From: Streptomyces sp. XM4193
GTDB taxonomy: Bacteria > Actinomycetota > Actinomycetes > Streptomycetales > Streptomycetaceae
DNA: 64,000 bases
Direction: 5' to 3'
Assembly: GCF_023072595.1 (NCBI RefSeq)
Contig: NZ_JALLGK010000009.1
Location: 186,001-250,000, forward strand
Numbering within the stretch: the first letter of the stretch is position 1; every line of letters begins with the position of its first letter. Below are positions 44,301-52,110 of the stretch, one piece after another. The translations under genes were made by a program, and so were the position numbers. Below the pieces are notes generated by a model. It saw only the letters and a program-made list of their open reading frames with translations, made no database searches and was not told where the DNA came from.

Positions 44301-46868
44301 ATGGAACCGCTCCAGCCCGGAGACCCCGCGCGCGTAGGGGCGTACCGGCTCATGGGCAGGCTCGGGGCGGGCGGGATGGGCCGGGTCTACCTGGCGCGTT
44401 CCGCGGGCGGCCGCACCGTCGCCGTGAAGGTCGTGCGCCCCGAACTGGCCGAGGACCCGGGCTTCCGCGAGCGGTTCCGCCGCGAGGTGCAGATCGCCGG
44501 AGCGGTGTCGGGGCGGCGCACCGCCCCGGTGGTGGACGCCGACCCGGACGCCGCGCCGCCCCAACTTCCGTGGCTGGCCACCCAGTACGTGACCGGCCCC
44601 TCTCTCGCCGAGGTCATCCGCCGCCACGGCGCACTGCCGGAACGCACCGTCCGCGCACTGGGGGCCGGACTGGCCGAGGCGCTGCACGAAATCCATGCCG
44701 CCGGCCTGGTGCACCGCGATCTGAAGCCGTCCAACGTGCTGTTGGCGGCGGACGCCCCGCGGGTCATCGACTTCGGTATCGCGCGAGCGGTGGACGGGGA
44801 CCGGCTGACGCGCACCGGTTCGCTCGTCGGTTCGCCCGGCTTCATGTCGCCGGAGCAGGCCGAGGGCCGGCAGGTCGGGCCGCCCGCCGACATCTTCTCC
44901 CTGGGCACCGTGCTCTGTTACGCCGCGACCGGGCAGAACGCCTTTGGGGACAGCTCGCCCGCGGCGCTCCTCTACCAGATCGCCCATGCCGAACCGGATC
45001 TGAGCCGGGTGCCCGACTCGCTGCGCGCCCTGCTCGCCGCCTGCCTGGCCAAGGACCCGAGCGTCCGGCCGAGCGCCGAGCAGATCGCCGAGCACTGCCT
45101 GCCGGCACAGGGAGAGCGCGAGTTCGGCGACTGGTTGCCCGGCGCCGTCTCCTCCACCATCGCCACGCTCGCCTCCCGCATCCTCGATCTGGAAGCTCCT
45201 CCCGAAGCGCCGCAGCCGGGCGGCGGGGGCGATGGGGTCGGCGGGCCGGGGGAGCCGAACTCGTCCGGCCCGGCGTCAGGTTCCGGAGCCGACGTTGTTT
45301 CCGGTGCCGGTGCCGGTGCTGGAGCGTCGGGCGGCCCGGAGGGCGGGGCGAACGAACGTACGGCGATGCTCCGCCTCCCGTCCCGGGCCCCGTCCGAACC
45401 CGGCAGCCGTGTCCCGGACCCCCGTACCCCCGCCCCGTACCGCGGCACCCGGTCGGACGCCGTCCTGCCCGGCGGGGCGCAGCCGCCGAACTCCGGTTCG
45501 TACCAGTGGAGTTCGACCCCGGGCACTTCCTCCTCCGGCGGCTTCACCGGACCCACGAACGGACCCGCAACCGGACCCACGAACGGAACCGAACCCGTCA
45601 CCGACGCGGTGCCCGACACCGGACCCGACACGGAGACGCCGCAGAGCAGAAGCGCCTCCCGCCGCCGGTTCCTGCTCGCGGCGGCCGGGCTCGCCGGTGT
45701 CGTGACGAGCGCCGTCGGCGGGGCGTGGCTGCTGAGCGGTGACGGTTCGGCCGAGGGCAGGAGCGGTGGCGACGACGGCGGGCCCGACGACGGGCGGAAG
45801 CCCTCCGACACCGAGGAGTTCGCCACCCCGCCTGCCGGTGTCGCTCCCGCCCCGCTGTGGCTCGCCCGGCTGGAGGAGGGCAGCCTCGCCCCCGCCAACC
45901 CGGTCGTCGTCGGCGACGTGGTGGCCGTCGGCGGGATGCCGGTGCGCGGTGTGCACACCCGCACCGGCCGGGAGACCTGGCGACGCGGACGTTCGGAGGA
46001 CTCCCAGCTCAGCCGGTTCCATCTGGTCGGCGAGGTGGCGTACCAGGGGCTCTTCGGCTCCGACGGGTACGCCTTGACCGGCGTCGACCTGCGCACCGGC
46101 AAGGAGACCTGGCGCACCCAACTGCCGGAGAAGCTGCGTTCGCCCCGCGTCGTGGCGGCCGACCGGCGGCAACTGTACTTCTACAGCAGGCAGTTCGACG
46201 GCGACCTCGGAAACCGCGACCAGAAGCAGGACTGGGGTGCCGTGGACATCGAGTCGGGCAAACCGGCGTGGACCGTACCCCGCGACATCTCCCGCTCCGA
46301 GGTCGGCATGGTCGCCCTCGCAGCGGGCGACTGCCTGGTCGTCTGCGAGGACGAGCGCGTTCTGACCGTCCGCAGCACCGAGGACGGCAGCGAGCTGTGG
46401 AGCCGCAGGATCGAGGGCGCGGTCCAGCCGGTGGTCGCCGGGGACAGACTGCTGCTGCACGGCGACGAGTTGGTGGCCCACCGGCTGCGCACCGGCGAGA
46501 AGCTGTGGTCGCTCTCGCCCAACGGGCGACGCGGCTTCGGCGTCCCCACGGCGATCGACGACGCTCTCTACCTCTTCGACTTCGACCAGGGACTGTGGAA
46601 GGTCGACCCCGAGACCGGCAACCGGCTCGCGATGCAGGAGAGCCTGGGCGGACGAGCACGCGGTGACACGGTGGTCAAGGTCGGAGAAAGTCTCTACGTC
46701 GCCTCCTCGGCGCTCGGCACCGGAATCACGGCGATCGACATCCGGACCCTGGAACGCCGTTGGACCTACAACGACGGTGAGCGCGGCGGTCCCTGGTACA
46801 TGGCCGTGGCGGGCCGCCGACTCATCGTGCTGCACAACGAGCGCCTGGTGGCCCTGCCCGCGGTCTGA
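44301..46868 (+). CDS. Ser/Thr kinase with external PQQ-like propeller (paralogue A)
   Basis: An 855-residue receptor-like kinase. The kinase domain (about 14-275) has the Gly loop GRLGAGGMG, K43, catalytic D140 in HRDLKPSN and DFG at D157. A long Ser/Thr/Pro linker leads to a single membrane segment that begins S453-RRRFL and continues LAAAGLAGVV, a twin-arginine-like signature. The outer 370 residues form a PQQ-type beta-propeller with repeated GRETWRRG, GKETWRTQ and ERRWTYNDG blades. Start ATG at 44301 with GGAGG 8 nt upstream. It is paralogous to the kinase at 55356 (shared MEPLQ.GEP start). Ligand and substrates unknown. Confidence 0.9.
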   Translation: MEPLQPGDPARVGAYRLMGRLGAGGMGRVYLARSAGGRTVAVKVVRPELAEDPGFRERFRREVQIAGAVSGRRTAPVVDADPDAAPPQLPWLATQYVTGPSLAEVIRRHGALPERTVRALGAGLAEALHEIHAAGLVHRDLKPSNVLLAADAPRVIDFGIARAVDGDRLTRTGSLVGSPGFMSPEQAEGRQVGPPADIFSLGTVLCYAATGQNAFGDSSPAALLYQIAHAEPDLSRVPDSLRALLAACLAKDPSVRPSAEQIAEHCLPAQGEREFGDWLPGAVSSTIATLASRILDLEAPPEAPQPGGGGDGVGGPGEPNSSGPASGSGADVVSGAGAGAGASGGPEGGANERTAMLRLPSRAPSEPGSRVPDPRTPAPYRGTRSDAVLPGGAQPPNSGSYQWSSTPGTSSSGGFTGPTNGPATGPTNGTEPVTDAVPDTGPDTETPQSRSASRRRFLLAAAGLAGVVTSAVGGAWLLSGDGSAEGRSGGDDGGPDDGRKPSDTEEFATPPAGVAPAPLWLARLEEGSLAPANPVVVGDVVAVGGMPVRGVHTRTGRETWRRGRSEDSQLSRFHLVGEVAYQGLFGSDGYALTGVDLRTGKETWRTQLPEKLRSPRVVAADRRQLYFYSRQFDGDLGNRDQKQDWGAVDIESGKPAWTVPRDISRSEVGMVALAAGDCLVVCEDERVLTVRSTEDGSELWSRRIEGAVQPVVAGDRLLLHGDELVAHRLRTGEKLWSLSPNGRRGFGVPTAIDDALYLFDFDQGLWKVDPETGNRLAMQESLGGRARGDTVVKVGESLYVASSALGTGITAIDIRTLERRWTYNDGERGGPWYMAVAGRRLIVLHNERLVALPAV

Positions 46869-47140
46869 GCCGGACACCCCGCACCGGCTGCCCGTCACGG
46901 CCATCCGTCCCCCGACGCTCGTCCCCCGAAGCTCGGCCAGCCGGGGCGGGCGGTCCCGCGGGCGCTGCGATTCGGGAGTGCGACACGGGAGTGCGACACG
47001 GGCGCGCGGGCGGTCGGCGTGGTGCGATACGGGCGTGTGGGCGGTTTCGGGCGTGTGGTGCGGTTCAGGCCGTCCCGCGCCACCTGCGGTACGCGGATAA
47101 CCGGTTGCGCGGCGGCCCGCCGCGGGCGGACGCTGCCCGC

Positions 47141-47476
47141 ATGTCCACCACGCCGCCACCTGCCGCCCCGCCCGTCGACCCGTCCGCGGGTCCGCTCTCC
47201 GACTCGCCCGCCGCTCCGCTGGCGAACCACTTCCGCGACGGCCGGTTGGTCAACATCCCGCGCAAGCAGGCCCGTCGGGCCGCCCTGCTGGACCATCTCG
47301 CGCGGACGCTCTTCGCCCCGGACCGCGAGTACGCCGAACAGGCCGTCAACGACGCCCTGTCGACCGTGCACGACGACCACGCGGCCCTGCGGCGCTATCT
47401 CGTGGAGGGCGGGCTGCTGGTGCGTACGCGGGACGGTTCGAGCTACCGCCGCGCGACGGACGGCCGCACGGGCTGA
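47141..47476 (+). CDS. DUF2087-domain protein
   Basis: A 111-residue protein with a Pro-rich start (1-30) and a DUF2087 domain (about 32-105): NHFRDGRLVNIPRKQARRAALLDHLAR, FAPDREYAEQAVNDAL and HDDHAALRRYLVEGGLLVRTRDGSSYRR. The domain is helical and occurs alone or fused to regulators, possibly binding nucleic acid; no function is established to my knowledge. Start ATG at 47141. Confidence 0.85.
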   Translation: MSTTPPPAAPPVDPSAGPLSDSPAAPLANHFRDGRLVNIPRKQARRAALLDHLARTLFAPDREYAEQAVNDALSTVHDDHAALRRYLVEGGLLVRTRDGSSYRRATDGRTG

Positions 47477-47530
47477 ACACGCCGCGGAAGCCGCGCCCCT
47501 GCCGGCTCGTACGCCGCGTGCCGAGCGACG

Positions 47531-47668
47531 CCCGCGTGCCGTGCGAGGCCCGCGTGCCGTGCGAAGCCCGGCCCGTACGACGCCCGCGTGCCGTGCGAAG
47601 CCCGGCCCGTACGACGCCCGCGTGCCGTGCGAAGCCCGGCCCGTACGAGGCCCGCGTGCCGTGCGCCG
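47531..47668. repeat. 34-bp tandem repeat, three full copies plus partials
   Basis: A 34-bp unit starting CCCGCGTGCCGTGCGAAGCC occurs at 47549-47582, 47583-47616 and 47617-47650, with an 18-nt partial copy before (47531) and another partial after (47651). It lies in the 358-bp gap 47477-47834 between the DUF2087 gene and the convergent propeller gene, which otherwise shows nothing. No spacers are present, so it is not a CRISPR array. Confidence 0.9.
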
Positions 47669-47834
47669 CGCACCGCACGAGGCAGGGGTGCGCCTACGGC
47701 GTACGGCGGCTCGGCCCCTCGCGGAGGCATTCGCGCTCCGGGATAGGCGCGCCGTGCGGCGTGCGTGAGGGTGCGCGGGCGCAGGGACGCCGCCGGCGCC
47801 ATACGGTGTCCTACGGTGTCCGGGCGGCGCCGAG

Positions 47835-48770
47835 TCAGCCGACGGTCACCTTGAGGATGCGCCCGGACGCTTCGGTGACGAAGAGCTGCCGCGCGGGATC
47901 GTGGCCCCCGAAGCCCTCGGGCGTACGGACGCTGGTGGGCATCAGGACTCTGTCGGTGAGGGTGCAGCTCTCACCGGTCGCGGGGTCGAGCCTGATCAGC
48001 TCGCCGCTGAGGAACGCGGTCACCACGAGGTCGCCGTCGAAGCCGACGAGATCGTCGAGGACCTTCAGGTCCAGGGGGCCCGGGCCGAGCTCGGCGACCT
48101 TCTCGTGTGCCGACGGTTCGTCGAGCGGCACCCGTACCACGCTCGCCCTCAGATCGATGATCACGCTTGCGTAGAGCTGGTCGCCGACGATCTCGACGCC
48201 GTTGGTGCCGAAGACGTCGGCGGCCTTCGTCCACTGCTCGTCCACGGTCCCGTCCGCACGGACCTTGAGGATGTTCGTCGAGAAGTGACGGCCGACGTAG
48301 AGGTTGCCCTCAGCGTCCACGGCCAGCCCGTTGACGTCCGTGAGGCCGTCGGCGAAGGTCTCCGCCCTCGGCGCCCCGTCACTCGGATCGAAGCGCACGA
48401 CACGGTCCGAACCAGGAGCCAGCAGGCCGGAGTTGACGTACATCAGACCGTCCGGGCCGACGCGGATGCCGCCCGGCGACGCGATCTTCACGCTCTTGCG
48501 CACCGTCCCGTCGGGAGTGTGTCCCTCGACCACGCCTCGGGTGGTGTGCGAGACCCACATCAGACCGCGTCGGTCGAAGTCGAGGTTCTCCCTCCAGTCC
48601 AGCACCGGGACCCCGCCCTTGCGGAAGACCTCCACCTTCACCGGCTCGGCGCACGCGCCCCGTGCCGCGTGCGCGCCGGTACCGCCGTCCCTCGCACTCG
48701 CGCCGGCCGGTGCTCCAACCGCCCCTGCCACCAGCAGAGTTGCCGCCATCACCACTGAACGTATTCGCAT
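47835..48770 (-). CDS. Secreted NHL/SMP-30-like beta-propeller protein
   Basis: A 311-residue exported protein. A signal peptide covers about 1-26 (MRIRSVVMAATLLVAGAVGAPAGASA). The mature part has six propeller-like repeats with GGIRVGPDGLMYVNSG, DVNGLAVDAEGNLYVGRHFS and GFGGHDPARQLFVTEASG, similar to SMP-30/gluconolactonase and NHL proteins. Enzyme activity cannot be claimed. Start ATG at 48768-48770 is chosen because it opens the signal peptide directly; an upstream in-frame ATG (near 48840) would add 24 residues. Confidence 0.75.
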   Translation of the reverse strand: MRIRSVVMAATLLVAGAVGAPAGASARDGGTGAHAARGACAEPVKVEVFRKGGVPVLDWRENLDFDRRGLMWVSHTTRGVVEGHTPDGTVRKSVKIASPGGIRVGPDGLMYVNSGLLAPGSDRVVRFDPSDGAPRAETFADGLTDVNGLAVDAEGNLYVGRHFSTNILKVRADGTVDEQWTKAADVFGTNGVEIVGDQLYASVIIDLRASVVRVPLDEPSAHEKVAELGPGPLDLKVLDDLVGFDGDLVVTAFLSGELIRLDPATGESCTLTDRVLMPTSVRTPEGFGGHDPARQLFVTEASGRILKVTVG

Positions 48771-48922
48771 GGCCACATGTCTGTGCCCGTACTCCGGGCG
48801 TCCGCCACTCAGCCGTCTCACAAAAAAGACAGCGCTGTTCATCATCCTCGCGCGCACCTGCCGAGGCAGGTGGGAGAAGGGCGGAGGTGAAGCGCTCCGG
48901 CCCGCCGATGCCGGTGGCGGGC

Positions 48923-49561
48923 TCACGCCCCTGCCGCTCGGGTTTCCGTGCCGTGTGCGTCGGGTGAGCCGACTGCGTTCGATGAGTTGGCTGCGTTCGA
49001 TGAGCCGGGTGCGCCGGGTGCGGCTGGTCCGCGTGCGGCCCAGTCGTCGGCGAGAAGTCCGAAGAGCACCTGGTCGTGAAAGGCGCCGAGCGCCCATGCG
49101 GAGGAACGGGTCAGGCCCTCACGGACGAAGCCGTTGCGCTCGGCGGAACGCCGCATCGCCGTGTTGTCCGCCAGCGTCTCGATCTGAAGCCGTCGCAGTC
49201 CGCGCACCACGAACGCGTAGTGGCACAGCACCGCGACCACGTCCGTGCCGTACCCCCGGCCGCGCGCCGACGGCAGCAGCCCGACTCCGATGTGCGCGGA
49301 GCGGTTGTGCTCGTCGATGCCCCACAGGGTCGCCATCCCGGCCAGGGCGCCGCCCGTCAGCTCCACCACGGAGAACTTCACCAGTTGGGGCGACGGTTCG
49401 CCCTCGGTGAGGAGCGGGTCCCCGGCATCGGAGCCGAGCGGTCGCCAGGGGCTGCCGTGGGCGCGGGAGAAGTGGACGACGTCGTTGAACAACTCCCTGC
49501 GCAGAACCGGTACGTCCTCCTCGTACCGGGCCCTGAGCCCGACCCTGTCACCTCTGAGCAT
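48923..49561 (-). CDS. GNAT-family N-acetyltransferase
   Basis: A 212-residue acetyltransferase of the RimJ/RimL type, transferring acetyl from acetyl-CoA to an amine on an unknown target. Key elements are NRSAHIGVGLLPSARGRGYG, the acetyl-CoA binding loop (R/Q-x-x-G-x-G/A), and RRLQIETLADNTAMRRSAERNGF. The tail (180-212) is Ala/Asn/Ser-rich. Start ATG at 49559-49561 (MLRGDRVGLRA), with GGAGAGG upstream. The flank to 49705 is rich in alternating purine/pyrimidine GTGCG tracts. Confidence 0.88.
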   Translation of the reverse strand: MLRGDRVGLRARYEEDVPVLRRELFNDVVHFSRAHGSPWRPLGSDAGDPLLTEGEPSPQLVKFSVVELTGGALAGMATLWGIDEHNRSAHIGVGLLPSARGRGYGTDVVAVLCHYAFVVRGLRRLQIETLADNTAMRRSAERNGFVREGLTRSSAWALGAFHDQVLFGLLADDWAARGPAAPGAPGSSNAANSSNAVGSPDAHGTETRAAGA

Positions 49562-49705
49562 CCGCTGCCCTCTCCTCTCTGTGCGTACGTCTCCACGGGC
49601 GTGTGCGCCGCCGTGCGCACGGGCTCGTGTGTGCCCGCGCGTACGTGCCCGTGTGCGTGCGGGTGGGCGCATGTGCACGCACGCGGCGACCGGACGCACG
49701 GTCCG

Positions 49706-50329
49706 TCAACACGGCGTCGGCGGCGGTTGCTTCTCCGGCACCAGGCCCGCGAGCAGGTCGTCCGAGGCGGGGTAGGGGCGCTCCTCGGGCAGCAGTGCGG
49801 CTGCGGCCTCGGCGTCGCCCGCGCGCAGGTGGGCGTGCACTTCGTGCGCGAGCGCCGTCACATCGCTCACGGCGACGATCCACTCGTCCGCGAACCGCTC
49901 GGCGGCCTCACCCCCGAGGCCGAGTTGCAGCGACCGATGCGGCAACGCCCGCAGATGCAGGTCCCGTTCGGGGTCCCACTGCACACGGGCGGGCCGGCTG
50001 TTCAACAGGCGCCGCCACTCCTCGGGGCGGTGGTGCACGTCCGCCCGGTAGTGCGACAGGCAGGCGTTGCGCAGCGCCCAGTCGAAGCCGTCGCGGCTGA
50101 TCTCCAGGGCCAACACGGTCTCCTGGTCCCGCTTGGCGGCCCAGCCGCAGCGGTACATCATCCACAGGAACGACGGTTTGATCCAGGTCATCCGCTCGCG
50201 CTTCCACGCGTCCGGGAACCGTCCGTCCCTCGCCGTCGGCAGGCCGATGTGCGGCGCGTACGCCTGGTACACGGTGATGGTCCGCTCCGAATTCACCGCT
50301 CGTATCTGGTGTTTGGGGATCTCCTCCAC
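49706..50329 (-). CDS. DUF4291-family protein
   Basis: A 207-residue soluble protein matching DUF4291: IRAVNSERTITVYQAY near the start, then RMTWIKPSFLWMMYRCGWA, ETVLALEISRDGFDWAL and PERDLHLRALPHRSLQLGL, with a tail rich in Pro. Function unknown. Start GTG at 50327-50329 (VEEIPKHQIRAV) is chosen because the family starts a few residues before the conserved RxxxTITVYQAY; the ribosome site is poor. Confidence 0.82.
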   Translation of the reverse strand: MEEIPKHQIRAVNSERTITVYQAYAPHIGLPTARDGRFPDAWKRERMTWIKPSFLWMMYRCGWAAKRDQETVLALEISRDGFDWALRNACLSHYRADVHHRPEEWRRLLNSRPARVQWDPERDLHLRALPHRSLQLGLGGEAAERFADEWIVAVSDVTALAHEVHAHLRAGDAEAAAALLPEERPYPASDDLLAGLVPEKQPPPTPC

Positions 50330-50549
50330 GCAGCCACGATCCCCCGCGCACCGCTGCGGCAGCCACCGAATTACCACTCGCCGGGCCGACGGAGGACTGC
50401 CCGGGGGCCGCCCGTCCGGTCCGTACGGGTACGGCCGGCAGGCAGGTGTGCGCGGGCCCGGGCGGTCGCCCGGAGCGCGCCGCCCCGCCGTAGCGTGGAG
50501 CGGGAACCACAGCGGCCCCCACCGGTCCGCGGAGAGTGCGGGAGGACCC

Positions 50550-50888
50550 ATGACGCGGTATCTGATCTCCTTCGACGACGGCGCGATGGACATTTCGGCG
50601 GAAGACCTCCCCGAGGTGGCCGCGGCGGCGACCGAGGTGGTGCGGCAGGCGCGGGACGCCGGCGCATGGGTCTTCGGCGGCGGTCTGGAGAGCCAGCGCG
50701 CGAGTCTGGTCTCCGTCGACGGCGCGGTCGCCGACGGCCCGTATCCGGAGACCAAGGCGGTGCTCGGCGGCTTCGCGGTGCTCGAACTCCCCTCGCGGGA
50801 GGAGGCGTTGGTGTGGGCGGGCAGGCTTGCTGCCGCGTGCCGCTGCACACAGGAGGTCCGCGAGTTCCTGCCCGAACCGGGGGCCTGA
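50550..50888 (+). CDS. YCII-family protein
   Basis: A 112-residue protein of the YCII/YciI-like fold (MTRYLISFDDGAMDIS, GGGLESQRASLVSVDGAVADGPYPETKAVLGGFAVLELPSREEAL). The family is ferredoxin-like and some members are lyases or sigma-factor-associated proteins; no activity is assigned. Start ATG at 50550 with GGAGGA 5 nt upstream. Divergent from the DUF4291 gene. Confidence 0.85.
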   Translation: MTRYLISFDDGAMDISAEDLPEVAAAATEVVRQARDAGAWVFGGGLESQRASLVSVDGAVADGPYPETKAVLGGFAVLELPSREEALVWAGRLAAACRCTQEVREFLPEPGA

Positions 50889-51092
50889 GCAGCGGCCTGA
50901 GCGCGGCTGAGTCGGGGCCTGCGAACGGGCCGGGACGGACGGCGCCGGAGGGTGGCGCCGGAGGGTGACCGCGGGGTGGGTCGCCGGCGGGGAGCTGTCG
51001 ACGGCTCTTCGCGGGCGGGCGGGTGGTGGAGCGGTGGGTCGAGGGAACGCCACCCAACTGGTGGGCACGCCCCGGAGGTCGGGCTCCCGGCC

Positions 51093-51380
51093 CTACGGCT
51101 CCGACCGGCGCTGTCCGGTGGTGCTGCCTTCCTGCTCGGCGTTTTCCTCCACGGTGGAGGGCACGTGGGTGATCAAGTCCCCGGGTTGGCAGTTCAGGAC
51201 TTCGCAGATGGCCGCGAGGGTGGAGAAGCGAATTGCCTTGGCTCTCCTGTTCTTGAGCACGGACAGGTTGACGACGGTGATGCCGACGCGCGTGGACAGC
51301 TCGGTCAGCGTCATCCCGCGTTCGTCCAGCAGTCGGTCCAGGTGGATGCGGATCGCGTCCGGTTCTTCGTCGGGGGGCAT
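51093..51380 (-). CDS. YozG-like XRE regulator of the DUF2975 module
   Basis: A 95-residue protein with a single XRE HTH (about 10-70): RLLDERGMTLTELSTRVGITVVNLSVLKNRRAKAIRFSTLAAICEVLNCQPGDLI. The tail is acidic. Its start (ATG 51378-51380) overlaps the stop of the DUF2975 gene by one base (TGATG), so the two are translationally coupled. It likely represses its own operon through the twin operators at 51982 and 52016. The pairing of DUF2975 and YozG-like XRE is widespread; the role is unknown. Confidence 0.88.
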   Translation of the reverse strand: MPPDEEPDAIRIHLDRLLDERGMTLTELSTRVGITVVNLSVLKNRRAKAIRFSTLAAICEVLNCQPGDLITHVPSTVEENAEQEGSTTGQRRSEP

Positions 51381-51967
51381 CAGACGGTCCCTTCGAGGTC
51401 CTCTCGCATGCGCGTCCCCTCGCGCATGATCCTCCCCATGATCACTGCTGCCAAGCCGGCGAGGACCAGAATCATCGGCCCGGACAGCTCGGGGCCCGTG
51501 TCGGTGATCACGGGGACCATGCTTCCGACGAGCCAGGACTGCGACCAGCCGACGGTGAGCCCGGCCACCGGTGTGCCGAGTGCGACGAGCCAACCGAGGA
51601 CCGTGAGCCGCCTTGACACCGCCTCGGTGAACGGCCCCTGCTCCACCACGTCCTTGAGCAGCCGGGAGAACAGCAGCAGCGCCAGGCAGCCGATCAACAG
51701 CCAGGGCAGTACGTTCCCGAGGTCCGCGGCGCGCTGGGCGACCGACGGGCTGCTCTGGCAGAGACGGGTCGCGCTGCCGGACGCCGTGACGCCCTCGCCG
51801 ATGGGCAGGCCGCCGGTCATCGAGGCGTTCTGCCAGAAGGTCGTCTCCGTGCAGATGTCCCCGTCGTCCCCGATGCGCATGAGCGCCGCTCCGGCGAAGG
51901 CGACGCCGCACAGCACCGCGAGCCCGTAGGTCAGCGAGGCCAGGACCCTCGTCATTCGGGTGTTCAT
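51380..51967 (-). CDS. DUF2975 membrane protein
   Basis: A 195-residue protein with four hydrophobic spans (about 12-33, 90-108, 122-145, 160-182). Between spans 1 and 2 lies a loop with two Cys residues (ICTETTF and RLCQSS), perhaps a disulfide outside the membrane. It matches DUF2975. First gene of a two-gene leftward operon with the XRE regulator; ATG at 51965-51967 with GGAGGGGC upstream. Function unknown. Confidence 0.85.
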   Translation of the reverse strand: MNTRMTRVLASLTYGLAVLCGVAFAGAALMRIGDDGDICTETTFWQNASMTGGLPIGEGVTASGSATRLCQSSPSVAQRAADLGNVLPWLLIGCLALLLFSRLLKDVVEQGPFTEAVSRRLTVLGWLVALGTPVAGLTVGWSQSWLVGSMVPVITDTGPELSGPMILVLAGLAAVIMGRIMREGTRMREDLEGTV

Positions 51968-51981
51968 CGCACGCCCCTCCC

Positions 51982-51996
51982 TATCGATTTTCGATA
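51982..51996. promoter_or_regulatory. Operator 1 of the DUF2975/XRE operon
   Basis: TATCGATTTTCGATA is a perfect TATCGA-TTT-TCGATA palindrome 15 nt upstream of the DUF2975 start. It is far AT-richer than the neighbourhood. Confidence 0.75.
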
Positions 51997-52015
51997 TGCC
52001 GAGCGTACGCGACCA

Positions 52016-52030
52016 TATCGATAATCGACA
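52016..52030. promoter_or_regulatory. Operator 2 of the DUF2975/XRE operon
   Basis: TATCGATAATCGACA has the same dyad with one mismatch. Its centre is 34 bp from that of operator 1, about three helical turns, suggesting two XRE dimers on one face of the DNA. Confidence 0.7.
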
Positions 52031-52110
52031 ACCCCCGTCTTTGTGGGGCGCGGCTGTGCGGAGAGCGGCGCGGGGCGGCGTTGTCAGTGCCCGGTGTCAG
52101 AATCCGCGGT

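Noticed and set aside
47531-47668. CRISPR array reading of the 34-bp repeats
   Set aside because: No unique spacers between copies; simple tandem duplication.
49562-49705. GTGCG-rich alternating purine/pyrimidine tract as a Z-DNA element
   Set aside because: Suggestive but such tracts are common in this genome type and nothing else marks the site as functional.
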